Origin: Planomicrobium sp. CPCC 101110
GTDB lineage: Bacteria; Bacillota; Bacilli; Bacillales_A; Planococcaceae
Assembly: GCF_007859395.1 (NCBI RefSeq)
Contig: NZ_VOHD01000011.1
Span: 124,001 to 188,000, forward strand
Length of the DNA stretch: 64,000 nucleotides
Reading direction: 5' to 3'
Shown here piece after piece: positions 29,764-36,727 of this stretch. The translations under genes and the position numbers were made by a program. A model generated the notes under the pieces. The model had not been told where the DNA came from. It searched no databases and was given only the letters and a program-made list of their open reading frames with translations. The first letter of the stretch is position 1. Every line of letters begins with the position of its first letter.

Positions 29764-30363
29764 TCAATACACTTTATAGACTTGGCCTGTTTGTGCGCCT
29801 TCAACACATCTTAAGAATGCATTGGACACCTTATCCGCGGACACTGGATCAAACCCTTTAAAAAATGGTCCGTATTTGTCCATGGATTCTTCCAAGACGT
29901 TCGGGCTTACAGTATTGATCCGTATATTGCGTGTCAATTCGATGGCTGCAGACTTTACAAATCCTGCCACTCCGGCATTGGCCATAGCGGCTGAGCTGCC
30001 TTTCAAAATGGGATCATCCATCATGATTCCGGAAGTAAGCGTGAAACTGCCGCCATCATTAATATAATTTTGACCGATCAGAACAAGGTTCACTTGGCCT
30101 TTAAGCTTGCTGTTTATAGCCACTTCATTCAGTTCCGGTGTCAATTCGCTCAAGCCGCCAAAATGGGATTCGCCTGTCGTGCTTACCACAGCATCAATGT
30201 TCGGGATGTCTTTGTACATTTGTTCAATGCTGTCCACGGACGTGATATCAACTTTATAATTTCCGTTTGATCTGCTGGCTATGATCACTTCATGATCGCC
30301 CTTTAATTTGTTCGCTACCGCTGTGCCAATTGTTCCGGTTCCTCCAATTACAACAATCTTCAC
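29764..30363 (-). CDS. Atypical short-chain dehydrogenase
   Basis: A 199-residue Rossmann-fold protein with GGTGTIGTAV near residues 7-16 for dinucleotide binding and an N-terminal strand MKIVVIG. The SDR catalytic YxxxK motif should fall just before GFVKSAAIEL, but the segment reads AAMANAGVAGF, so Tyr and Lys are Ala and Asn. This resembles the Lin1944-like atypical SDR group, which lacks the catalytic pair. A redox activity is therefore doubtful, and a cofactor-sensing role is possible. It converges with the nik-like operon. Confidence 0.85.
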   Translation of the reverse strand: MKIVVIGGTGTIGTAVANKLKGDHEVIIASRSNGNYKVDITSVDSIEQMYKDIPNIDAVVSTTGESHFGGLSELTPELNEVAINSKLKGQVNLVLIGQNYINDGGSFTLTSGIMMDDPILKGSSAAMANAGVAGFVKSAAIELTRNIRINTVSPNVLEESMDKYGPFFKGFDPVSADKVSNAFLRCVEGAQTGQVYKVY

Positions 30364-30807
30364 GCTTTCCTCAGCTCCTATCTAACGATTTAATAAAGAC
30401 CATGTTACAGGATATCGTTCTTGTTTTTAAAGGAAAAGTTAAATGGTTTTCTGAAAAGTTTCCATCGCCTTCAAGGTCAAGGAAACGGAAAAAACATTTA
30501 AGGTATGATTGACAATGGGATGGATGCCCATGGACCTGCAGCGGCAGGACCGCTGAAGGAACTTTTATCATAACTAGTTTTTGAAGTTTGAGTTGACTTA
30601 TGAATTTATAAGTGATAAATTGAATTCTATTAGAGACAACTAGAGTCCTTGATATCTTTTAATAGGGTGCAAAGAGAAGAATGAGAGTAACTCTTAGAAG
30701 GAAAGGATTGCAGAATATGGAAATGGGCTCTGATCGGCAAAGAACTGGGGCAAAATTCTAAAGGTTCTAGAAAAACATTTTTTTAAAAATAAGGAGGGTC
30801 TATGTAA
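30364..30807. other. Intergenic region between SDR and methyltransferase genes
   Basis: About 440 bases. It includes a cold-shock-like coding fragment (30423-30461) and a promoter-like TTGACT, 17 bases, TAAATT (30593-30621). No complete gene is supported. Confidence 0.4.
30423..30461 (+). pseudogene. Cold-shock protein N-terminal fragment
   Basis: One frame reads VFKGKVKWFSEKF, matching the highly conserved start of CspA-type proteins (KGKVKWFNxEKGFGFI). The match stops at once: PSPSRSRKRKK follows instead of GFGFI. Either a gene remnant truncated by rearrangement or chance. There is no start codon with a binding site directly before it. Confidence 0.25.
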
Positions 30808-31389
30808 ATGAATTCTAAACACGGCAATTTCCACGGAACCAATCATCATAAAGGCAAAATCTCATATCTGGACAGTCTTGAACGAAGAGGGGAATTTGCG
30901 CCGGAGCAGCTTATAGGCATGAGTCCGATCAAAGAAACTGACAATATTTTGGATTTTGGTGCCGGCACGGGCTATTTTTCACTGCCTTTGGCCAAAGCGG
31001 TAAAGGGCACAGTTTATGCACTGGATATTGACGCCAACATGTTGGAGCTTATAAATTCAAAAGCTTCAAAGGAGAAAATTTCCAATATAGTCACTATTCA
31101 AGGAGGAGCAGAAATTCCAGTGCCAAATGGATCGATCGATGCCGTAATCGCCTCTTTGGTTTTGCATGAAATTCAACCGCTGGATGCGGCCATAAATCAG
31201 ATTAAAGAAGCACTCAAAGAAGAGGGTTATTTGATCTGTGTCGAACTTGAGCCTAAAAGACATTCCAATCGTCAAGCACCAAGAATTACATCGGCCGATA
31301 TGGAAAGGGCACTAACGACTGCCGGATTGCGGATAACCAAGAAATTCTTTCCGACAGAAAAGTTGTATGTTCTTGTGGCACAAAAATAA
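30808..31389 (+). CDS. Class I SAM-dependent methyltransferase
   Basis: A 193-residue protein with motif I ILDFGAGTGYFSLPLA (about residues 46-61), motif II ALDIDANML, and a Leu-rich motif GYLICVELEP. The N-terminus is His-rich (GNFHGTNHHKGK). It resembles UbiE/arsenite-type small-molecule methyltransferases, but no acceptor can be named. AAGGAGGG precedes ATG 30808 by 10 bases. Confidence 0.88.
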   Translation: MNSKHGNFHGTNHHKGKISYLDSLERRGEFAPEQLIGMSPIKETDNILDFGAGTGYFSLPLAKAVKGTVYALDIDANMLELINSKASKEKISNIVTIQGGAEIPVPNGSIDAVIASLVLHEIQPLDAAINQIKEALKEEGYLICVELEPKRHSNRQAPRITSADMERALTTAGLRITKKFFPTEKLYVLVAQK

Positions 31390-31481
31390 TACTGTAAAGA
31401 AGGGAGTATAAAAAAATTTACTTTGATCGTAGATAACAGATGTTTTAAAGGTTCTAATTAAAAGTTTCAGGGAGATTGCCA

Positions 31482-31583
31482 TTGAAATACCAGGCAGACG
31501 CAATTTCCATTTCTAAAGAATATCAGTCTTTCCATTCACGCCAAATGGAGAAAGCAGGGGGAGCAGTTTGTTCTTTTTCATGA
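31482..31583 (+). CDS. Possible small ORF (33 codons)
   Basis: TTG 31482 has AGGGAGA six bases upstream. The 33-residue product shows no recognised motif. The stop at 31581-31583 overlaps the next small frame (31568), suggesting either translational coupling or a frameshifted remnant of one gene. Confidence 0.25.
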   Translation: MKYQADAISISKEYQSFHSRQMEKAGGAVCSFS

Positions 31584-31786
31584 ATTTCTTGCGGCCTTAC
31601 CATCCTGTATATGCTTCCGCCAGTAGTTTATGCATGAAACAGCTAAAAAAATTTCTGGATGCAAAACAATGCAATCGTTGTTTTATCGATGTGACAGGTT
31701 TTCCAGTCTATGTGATGAAATGCCCGGAAGCTGTTTCAGAATCAATCAAACGATGGATCGACAAAGATCGATTTGTATTCAAGTAG
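31568..31786 (+). CDS. Hypothetical small protein (72 aa)
   Basis: TTG 31568 with AGGGGGAG just upstream. The product has a hydrophobic start, then KKFLDAKQCNRCFIDVTGF and MKCPEAVSESIKRWIDKD, with a CxxC-like pair (QCNRC). It is unrecognised. The C-terminal part looks like real coding sequence by its composition. Confidence 0.4.
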   Translation: MFFFMNFLRPYHPVYASASSLCMKQLKKFLDAKQCNRCFIDVTGFPVYVMKCPEAVSESIKRWIDKDRFVFK

Positions 31787-32013
31787 ATTGATCGATGCTT
31801 CCGGGAAGCTGCATCTTTTATTGATAGCCGGTTTTATAGGAGAGAGGAGCTGAGGTTCCTTTCTTCTTTTTATTGCCTGAGCGACCCTTGTTGAAAAGCC
31901 GGCCATCTAGATTAAAAAACGATAATCCAACAACAAGAAAATGAACCAACTCAATCAAATGAATTGAACTAGGATGCGGAAAGAATATTTCTCTTCATTT
32001 CAAGGAAGCTGCC

Positions 32014-32193
32014 ATGATTGCAGGAAACATGGGCATCTTGTCAGATGAAGCATTTAGGGCCAACGAGAAACTGCTCTCTGCTTTTTGGAAGTCTGAAAAT
32101 CAGAACGTGCTTCACGTGAATTCGGGTTTCATCTGTCAAATCAGCATTAATCGAATTTCTCGAATCGGCTGTCCAGTGTCGGTTCCTAGTTAA
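32014..32193 (+). CDS. Possible small ORF (59 aa)
   Basis: ATG 32014 with AAGGAAG seven bases upstream. The 59-residue product (starting MIAGNMGILSDEAF) matches nothing I know. A frame on the opposite strand (32041-32271) covers the same bases but has no binding site. Confidence 0.3.
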   Translation: MIAGNMGILSDEAFRANEKLLSAFWKSENQNVLHVNSGFICQISINRISRIGCPVSVPS

Positions 32194-32202
32194 CGAGATT
32201 GT

Positions 32203-32367
32203 ATGAAGTTTGGTGGCAAGCCAAGCAATAACAGCAAGGATAACCGCAATTCCATTGAAAGAGGCACGCATGGGAAGGCAAAGCAGCAGCGAAGTGCAGG
32301 CAAATATGGAGATGCTTTTGCAAGACAGCTGCAGTTTAAAATTTTAAAGAAAAGGAAATTGAAATAA
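32203..32367 (+). CDS. Possible small basic protein (54 aa)
   Basis: A frame from ATG 32203 to TAA 32365-32367 encodes a strongly basic, Lys/Arg/Gln/Ser-rich peptide (about 15 Lys+Arg) with no hydrophobic segment. It begins 9 bases after the preceding small frame. The binding site is weak (AACGAGA). It could be a nucleic-acid-binding peptide or a degenerate gene end. Confidence 0.25.
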   Translation: MKFGGKPSNNSKDNRNSIERGTHGKAKQQRSAGKYGDAFARQLQFKILKKRKLK

Positions 32368-32600
32368 CTAGTATTCTCAAAGCCCCGGTTCGATTCTTGC
32401 TGTCATCCATGAAGCATTAGCGTTGTCTGCATAACTCTTACATAAGATTTAGAAAAGAAGCAACAAACACAATCCAGAACTATCTTCCCCCTAGAATGAA
32501 TCATTCCTTTTCCTGAATTAGGAAAAAGCCGATTCCTATCAAAAGTTAAAGGAAGATGGGGGGAGAGAATTGTATTAGCCATATTCTATCATTGTCAAAC
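32368..32600. other. Non-coding stretch upstream of the BCCT gene
   Basis: Nothing recognisable; no frame with a binding site. Confidence 0.35.
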
Positions 32601-32606
32601 GAAAGG

Positions 32607-32643
32607 TTGACATCTTTGCAATACTAACGTAACGTTAGGTATT
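32607..32643 (+). promoter_or_regulatory. Promoter with palindromic operator upstream of the BCCT transporter
   Basis: TTGACA (32607-32612), 17 bases, then TAACGT (32630-32635). An imperfect palindrome (32620-32643) centred on CTAACG-TAA-CGTTAG covers the -10 region. Its placement fits a repressor site. The regulator is not known; no TetR or GbsR-type gene is adjacent. Confidence 0.5.
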
Positions 32644-32672
32644 GTGTTAAAAAAAGTTTGGAGGGAAACTAT

Positions 32673-34169
32673 ATGAAGAAAGTAACGAACGTTTTCTGGA
32701 TTTCGCTCGCTTTAGTCTTGCTGGCTGTCGGCTACGGAGCGTTTGCCCCAGAGAATTTCGCAGAAGTTACCGGGAATATAGAAACGTTCCTGACAACCTC
32801 GTTCGGTTGGTACTACCTATTGATCGTATCGATCATGGTCTTATTCTGCCTATTTTTCCTCATCAGTCCAATGGGGCAAATCAAATTGGGGAAAGACAAC
32901 GATAAGCCGGAATTTTCATTCGGCACTTGGATTGCTATGCTATTCTCGGCAGGCATGGGCATTGGACTTGTATTCTGGGGAGCAGCCGAACCGCTGTCCC
33001 ACTATGCAATTGATCCGGCCACAGCTGAGCCAGGTACAGCAGAAGCATTCCGCGAATCCATGCGTTTCACGTTTTTCCACTGGGGAATTCATGCTTGGGC
33101 AATCTATGCGGTCGTCGCTTTGGCCCTAGCGTATTTCCAATTCCGCAAAGGAGAGCCAGGACTGATTTCTGCTACACTAAAGCCGCTCTTCGGCGAGAAG
33201 ATGAATGGGCCTTGGGGAACCTTGGTGGATGTGATTGCGATTTTTGCTACAGCAGTAGGGGTTGCGACCACGCTTGGTTTCGGAACCATCCAAATCAATG
33301 AAGGTTTGGCGTTCTTGTTTGATGCGGTGCCTGGAAATAACTTTATAGTCCAAGTCGTCATCATTGCCGTTGCCACTGTCCTGTTCCTGGCTTCAGCTTG
33401 GAGCGGACTGAGTAAAGGCATCAAGTATTTGTCGAATACCAATATGGTGCTGGCTATTTCTTTGCTTGCATTGGTGCTGATTTTTGGGCCGACTTTGTTG
33501 ATTCTCAATATGTTCACAGATACAGTAGGGAATTACTTCCAAAATCTGTTGCGCATGAGTTTCCGTGCTGCCCCGATCGATCAAGAAAACCGCGCTTGGA
33601 TCGATGGCTGGACCATCTTCTACTGGGCATGGTGGATTTCCTGGTCTCCATTTGTCGGGATATTTATCGCTCGCGTTTCAAAAGGCCGGACAATCCGCCA
33701 ATTCCTGTTCGGTGTATTGATCATCCCTACAGTACTCAGCTTTATCTGGTTTGCGGCATTTGGATCAACAGCTATTGATGTCCAAAGTTCCGGTGCCGAT
33801 TTGACGGGCTTGTTGACATCCGAGACTTTGTTTGGCGTGTTTGAACAGCTTCCATTAGGGACATTTATGTCAATCATCGCGATTTTGCTCGTTACAACAT
33901 TTTTCGTCACTTCAGCTGACTCAGCTACATTCGTTCTTGGGATGCAGTCAACAAACGGTTCGTTGAACCCGTCAAACGCGATCAAAGTAACATGGGGAGT
34001 CGCCCAATCGTCCATTGCTGTTATCTTACTGTCAGCAGGCGGACTTGATGCGCTTCAAACGGCATTGATCATTTCAGCTTTCCCGTTTTCTTTTATCATG
34101 CTTTTGATGATGGGATCTTTCTACAAATCACTGAGCCTCGAATACAAAGCCATAAAACGCAAACGATAA
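32673..34169 (+). CDS. opuD: BCCT-family glycine betaine/choline transporter
   Basis: A 498-residue, 12-helix sodium-coupled transporter for betaine-type osmoprotectants. The family segments are clear: [18 protein letters not shown], the Trp-rich [23 protein letters not shown] (substrate box and GRTIR loop) and [12 protein letters not shown]. Relatives include B. subtilis OpuD and Corynebacterium BetP; the exact osmolyte is uncertain. ATG 32673 follows TTGGAGGG; an upstream in-frame start at 32658 overlaps the binding site. A terminator follows the stop directly. Confidence 0.93.
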   Translation: MKKVTNVFWISLALVLLAVGYGAFAPENFAEVTGNIETFLTTSFGWYYLLIVSIMVLFCLFFLISPMGQIKLGKDNDKPEFSFGTWIAMLFSAGMGIGLVFWGAAEPLSHYAIDPATAEPGTAEAFRESMRFTFFHWGIHAWAIYAVVALALAYFQFRKGEPGLISATLKPLFGEKMNGPWGTLVDVIAIFATAVGVATTLGFGTIQINEGLAFLFDAVPGNNFIVQVVIIAVATVLFLASAWSGLSKGIKYLSNTNMVLAISLLALVLIFGPTLLILNMFTDTVGNYFQNLLRMSFRAAPIDQENRAWIDGWTIFYWAWWISWSPFVGIFIARVSKGRTIRQFLFGVLIIPTVLSFIWFAAFGSTAIDVQSSGADLTGLLTSETLFGVFEQLPLGTFMSIIAILLVTTFFVTSADSATFVLGMQSTNGSLNPSNAIKVTWGVAQSSIAVILLSAGGLDALQTALIISAFPFSFIMLLMMGSFYKSLSLEYKAIKRKR

Positions 34170-34193
34170 AACCGCCGCCTCGGCGGTTTTTTT
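34168..34193 (+). terminator. Terminator of the BCCT gene
   Basis: AAACCGCCG and CGGCGGTTT with a CCT loop, then T-run, overlapping the stop codon. Confidence 0.88.
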
Positions 34194-34247
34194 GTTCAAT
34201 AACAGGTATAATGGATAGAGTGTTTTAAGAAGGATGGAGGATTTACT

Positions 34248-35147
34248 ATGAATGAGAAACCACATGTGCTGCTGGTGGACGGGATGGCGATTTTGTTCCG
34301 CTCGTTTTTTGCCACTTCAGTGGTCGGTCAATATCTTCGGACGTCCGAAGGATTGGCGACAAATGCGGTGCAAGGCTTTGCCCGCCACGTGCTTGCTGCG
34401 AAGACGATGATGAAGCCGACGCATCTCGCGGTCTGCTGGGACATGGGAGCACATACATTCCGGACGGATATGTTCGATGGCTACAAATCGAACCGGCCAG
34501 CGCCGCCTGATGACATGCTTCACCAATTCGACTTGGCAAAAAAAGTGTCTGAGCAGCTTGGCTGGAAAAACTATGGGGAAAAGGGAATCGAAGCGGATGA
34601 TTTCATCGGCTCGTTCACGAAGCAGTGGAAGGACAAGGCGAAATTTACAATCATCACTGGCGACAAGGATATGCTGCAATTGCTGAATCCTTCGGTCGAA
34701 ATAGCTTTTATGAAAAAAGGCTTTCACATTTATGACGTGTATACTGAAGGCCGTTTCAAAGAAGAATACGGCATTGAACCGACGCAATTTGCGGATGTTA
34801 AAGCGTTCATGGGCGATGCCAGCGATGGCTATCCGGGCGTTAAAGGAATTGGGCCGAAAACTGCATTGCAGCTGATCCAGCAGCACGGCTCAACCGATGG
34901 CGTGCTGGCAGCCATCGATGAACTGAAACCGGCCCAAAAGAAAAAGATAGAGGAGCATAAGGATATGCTGCTGCTATCTAAGGAGTTGGCGGTTATTAAA
35001 TGCGACATTCCGCTTGATGTATCGCTTGATGAAATCACTGTGCCCAACTATACAAACGACATGGTGCAGCTGTTCGATGACCAGGAATTGAAACTATTGG
35101 CCCGGCAGGTGGAAAAAAGCTTGGGGCCCGTCAATCCTTTTGAGTAG
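34248..35147 (+). CDS. ypcP: 5'-3' exonuclease (YpcP/Pol I N-domain type)
   Basis: A 299-residue FEN-like nuclease equivalent to the 5' exonuclease domain of DNA polymerase I, as in B. subtilis YpcP. Visible active-site acidic residues are in LLVDGMAILFRS, CWDMGAHTFR, GIEADDFIGS, ITGDKDMLQL and FMGDASDGYPGVKGIGPKTA (which includes the helix-hairpin-helix). It removes RNA primers and flaps. The start ATG follows GGATGGAGG. Its 3' end overlaps the convergent gene at 35131 by 17 bases. Confidence 0.93.
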   Translation: MNEKPHVLLVDGMAILFRSFFATSVVGQYLRTSEGLATNAVQGFARHVLAAKTMMKPTHLAVCWDMGAHTFRTDMFDGYKSNRPAPPDDMLHQFDLAKKVSEQLGWKNYGEKGIEADDFIGSFTKQWKDKAKFTIITGDKDMLQLLNPSVEIAFMKKGFHIYDVYTEGRFKEEYGIEPTQFADVKAFMGDASDGYPGVKGIGPKTALQLIQQHGSTDGVLAAIDELKPAQKKKIEEHKDMLLLSKELAVIKCDIPLDVSLDEITVPNYTNDMVQLFDDQELKLLARQVEKSLGPVNPFE

Positions 35148-35646
35148 GAACAATTTTGACGAATGTCAGGACTTTTTGGTTCTTTCTATAAGAAATCGCC
35201 CGGACTTTGCTCGGGCGGTTTTTTTGTCCATTGTCGTGGATATATAAAATCAAATCGCCGTCTTTTTCTTCAAAGCCGATCAATGGCACCCAATGATACT
35301 TGTATGCCGGTTTTGAAAACCAGCGGAATGAAAAGTAGCAATCGAATTTCATAGCAAGCGGCCGGCCGGCAAGCAGCTCGTTTTTCACTTCATCAATATT
35401 TCGGGCTTTCTTGATGGTATAGTGATGCCCTGCAAGCCTGCGCAGATTTTTTAGGAGCCTCCATGTGAACAAGCCGATGGGTGTGGTGCCGAGCAGATGA
35501 TATAGCTCATTGATGCCATAAACGGTTTTCTCGTGATGGCCCAGGATGGCAGCTGCTGTCACAGGGCCACATGCGGAGCCTTGCTTTTTGCTGTCGATGC
35601 TTGCTTCGTATTGGGACAGGCCTTTAAATGGAATCATCGTTTTCAC
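35131..35646 (-). CDS. C39-like (papain-fold) family protein
   Basis: A 171-residue protein with the cysteine-peptidase pattern QGSACGPVTAAAIL (Cys near residue 24) and YHWVPLIGF (His) followed by LYIHDNG (Asp/Asn), as in the Peptidase_C39_2 family. No signal peptide or membrane anchor is seen. I place the start at GTG 35646 because GGAGGG lies 6 bases upstream; the in-frame ATG 35661 is part of that site. Proteolytic function is likely but the target is unknown. It overlaps the ypcP end tail to tail. Confidence 0.75.
   Translation of the reverse strand: MKTMIPFKGLSQYEASIDSKKQGSACGPVTAAAILGHHEKTVYGINELYHLLGTTPIGLFTWRLLKNLRRLAGHHYTIKKARNIDEVKNELLAGRPLAMKFDCYFSFRWFSKPAYKYHWVPLIGFEEKDGDLILYIHDNGQKNRPSKVRAISYRKNQKVLTFVKIVPTQKD
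35198..35227 (+). terminator. Plus-strand terminator embedded in the convergent gene
   Basis: CGCCCGGACTTTGCTCGGGCGG followed by seven T ends ypcP. These bases also encode QKNRPSKVRA of the minus-strand gene, so one sequence serves both. Confidence 0.75.
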
Positions 35647-35672
35647 GGAAATCCCTCCCATGGGAATGGCAA

Positions 35673-36140
35673 TTATTTTACCGACTTTGCCGCATTTTTG
35701 TTTTCTTTGAGCAATACCTTCAGCGCAGTGCGGAAGTTTATATAAACTTCCAGATCCACCTGAATGCCGGCACGGACGATTTCGCGTACGAAGCGGGGAT
35801 TGAATCCAACATAGATAGGGCGAAGCCCCATCAGCTTCTGTGCACTGTTCAATTCAGACAGCTCGCTCGCCAATTCGTTATAGTCGAACGCCTCTACGTC
35901 TTCTAAAGCGACTCCTGTAAAATCGAAGACGACGCTTTCGGTTTCCCGGTGTTCGGCGGCATACTGCAATACTTTTGTCCGGATGGTTTCAAAACGGTCC
36001 CTATATATGAATCCGGCAATCGGCACTAGAATGGTGCGTGGCACGATAGAAGGGATAATAGGAGCGGACATGTTCTTGATGACCTTCTCGTAATACTGGA
36101 CCAGCTCTTTTAGTTCTTTCAGTTCTTGTTGCTCATTCAT
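35673..36140 (-). CDS. STAS-domain protein (RsbR-type)
   Basis: A 155-residue cytoplasmic protein: a short N-terminal helix (residues 1-30, Glu/Lys-rich) and a STAS domain. The segment VVFDFTGVALED resembles the phosphorylatable Ser/Thr loop of RsbS/RsbR proteins (D-x-T-G-V). No sensor globin domain is present, so it is a short stressosome-type paralogue. ATG 36140 with GAGGTG upstream is the start; a GTG at 36149 overlaps that site. It could feed into the general stress pathway, but no rsb genes are nearby. Confidence 0.8.
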   Translation of the reverse strand: MNEQQELKELKELVQYYEKVIKNMSAPIIPSIVPRTILVPIAGFIYRDRFETIRTKVLQYAAEHRETESVVFDFTGVALEDVEAFDYNELASELSELNSAQKLMGLRPIYVGFNPRFVREIVRAGIQVDLEVYINFRTALKVLLKENKNAAKSVK

Positions 36141-36199
36141 GTAAAACACCTCAATTTTTAATAATAAGTGCAGCGGGGGCCGATGGGATAGGTGTTTCG

Positions 36200-36520
36200 C
36201 TATTTTTTCTGCTCAGATAGGAATTGAGTGACCGATTCCGGCGATTTTGCGTGGGCACTGTGAAGGTGGGCGGTTTTTTCGCCATTCCTGAAAATCAGCA
36301 GACTTGGAATGCCCATCACTTCCCATTTTTCTGCAAGCTCCGGCAGTTCATCACGGTTAAGGTCATACCAGTGGTATTGATCGAATTCCTCTATAATCGG
36401 ATCGATGAACATGTCCATTCTTGTGCAATCCGGGCACCAGCCCGCTTGAAATTTTACAATAGCCGGCTCGTTTCCGCTGATTGCATTTTCAAACTGTTCC
36501 AATGTAGTAATTGATTTCAT
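36200..36520 (-). CDS. Thioredoxin-like protein
   Basis: A 106-residue thioredoxin fold with active site GWCPDC (Cys-Pro-Asp-Cys) and the cis-proline in MGIPSLLIF. It resembles the small YdbP-type thioredoxins of Bacillus. It is probably a thiol-disulphide reductant in the cytoplasm. ATG 36520 follows GGAGGCGAAG; an upstream start at 36562 precedes that site. It is divergent from fadN. Confidence 0.88.
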   Translation of the reverse strand: MKSITTLEQFENAISGNEPAIVKFQAGWCPDCTRMDMFIDPIIEEFDQYHWYDLNRDELPELAEKWEVMGIPSLLIFRNGEKTAHLHSAHAKSPESVTQFLSEQKK

Positions 36521-36620
36521 GCAGCTTCGCCTCCATATTCTATTGATAGTGTACCGTTCCAAAGCCCTTTCGAAAAGAAATTAATCTTTCAGGCAAAGTA
36601 AATTTTCGGACAATTAAATA

Positions 36621-36649
36621 TTGCGAAAAAAAAGAAAATACCTTACACT
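36621..36649 (+). promoter_or_regulatory. fadN promoter candidate
   Basis: TTGCGA (36621-36626), 17 bases, TACACT (36644-36649). A 10-bp palindrome AGAACGTTCT follows at 36661-36670. Confidence 0.5.
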
Positions 36650-36688
36650 AGGAGACATAGAGAACGTTCTATTTTTTTACCATAAAAA

Positions 36689-36706
36689 TGAATGAGTGTT
36701 CATTCA
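36689..36706 (+). promoter_or_regulatory. FadR-like operator
   Basis: TGAATGAGTGTTCATTCA is close to the Bacillus FadR consensus TGAATGAMTANTCATTCA and is a near-perfect palindrome. It lies between the promoter and the GTG start of fadN, so FadR would block elongation or initiation unless long-chain acyl-CoA is present. Confidence 0.78.
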
Positions 36707-36727
36707 AAAAAGTGGGAGGGCTTGCGA

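Noticed and set aside
32041-32271. A 76-residue minus-strand frame with a hydrophobic N-terminus
   Set aside because: No ribosome site precedes its ATG (the preceding minus-strand bases are CCTTCCC), and plus-strand small frames with sites overlap it. Left unannotated but not excluded.
36661-36670. LexA box at AGAACGTTCT
   Set aside because: The Bacillus LexA site needs GAAC and GTTC separated by four bases; here they abut.
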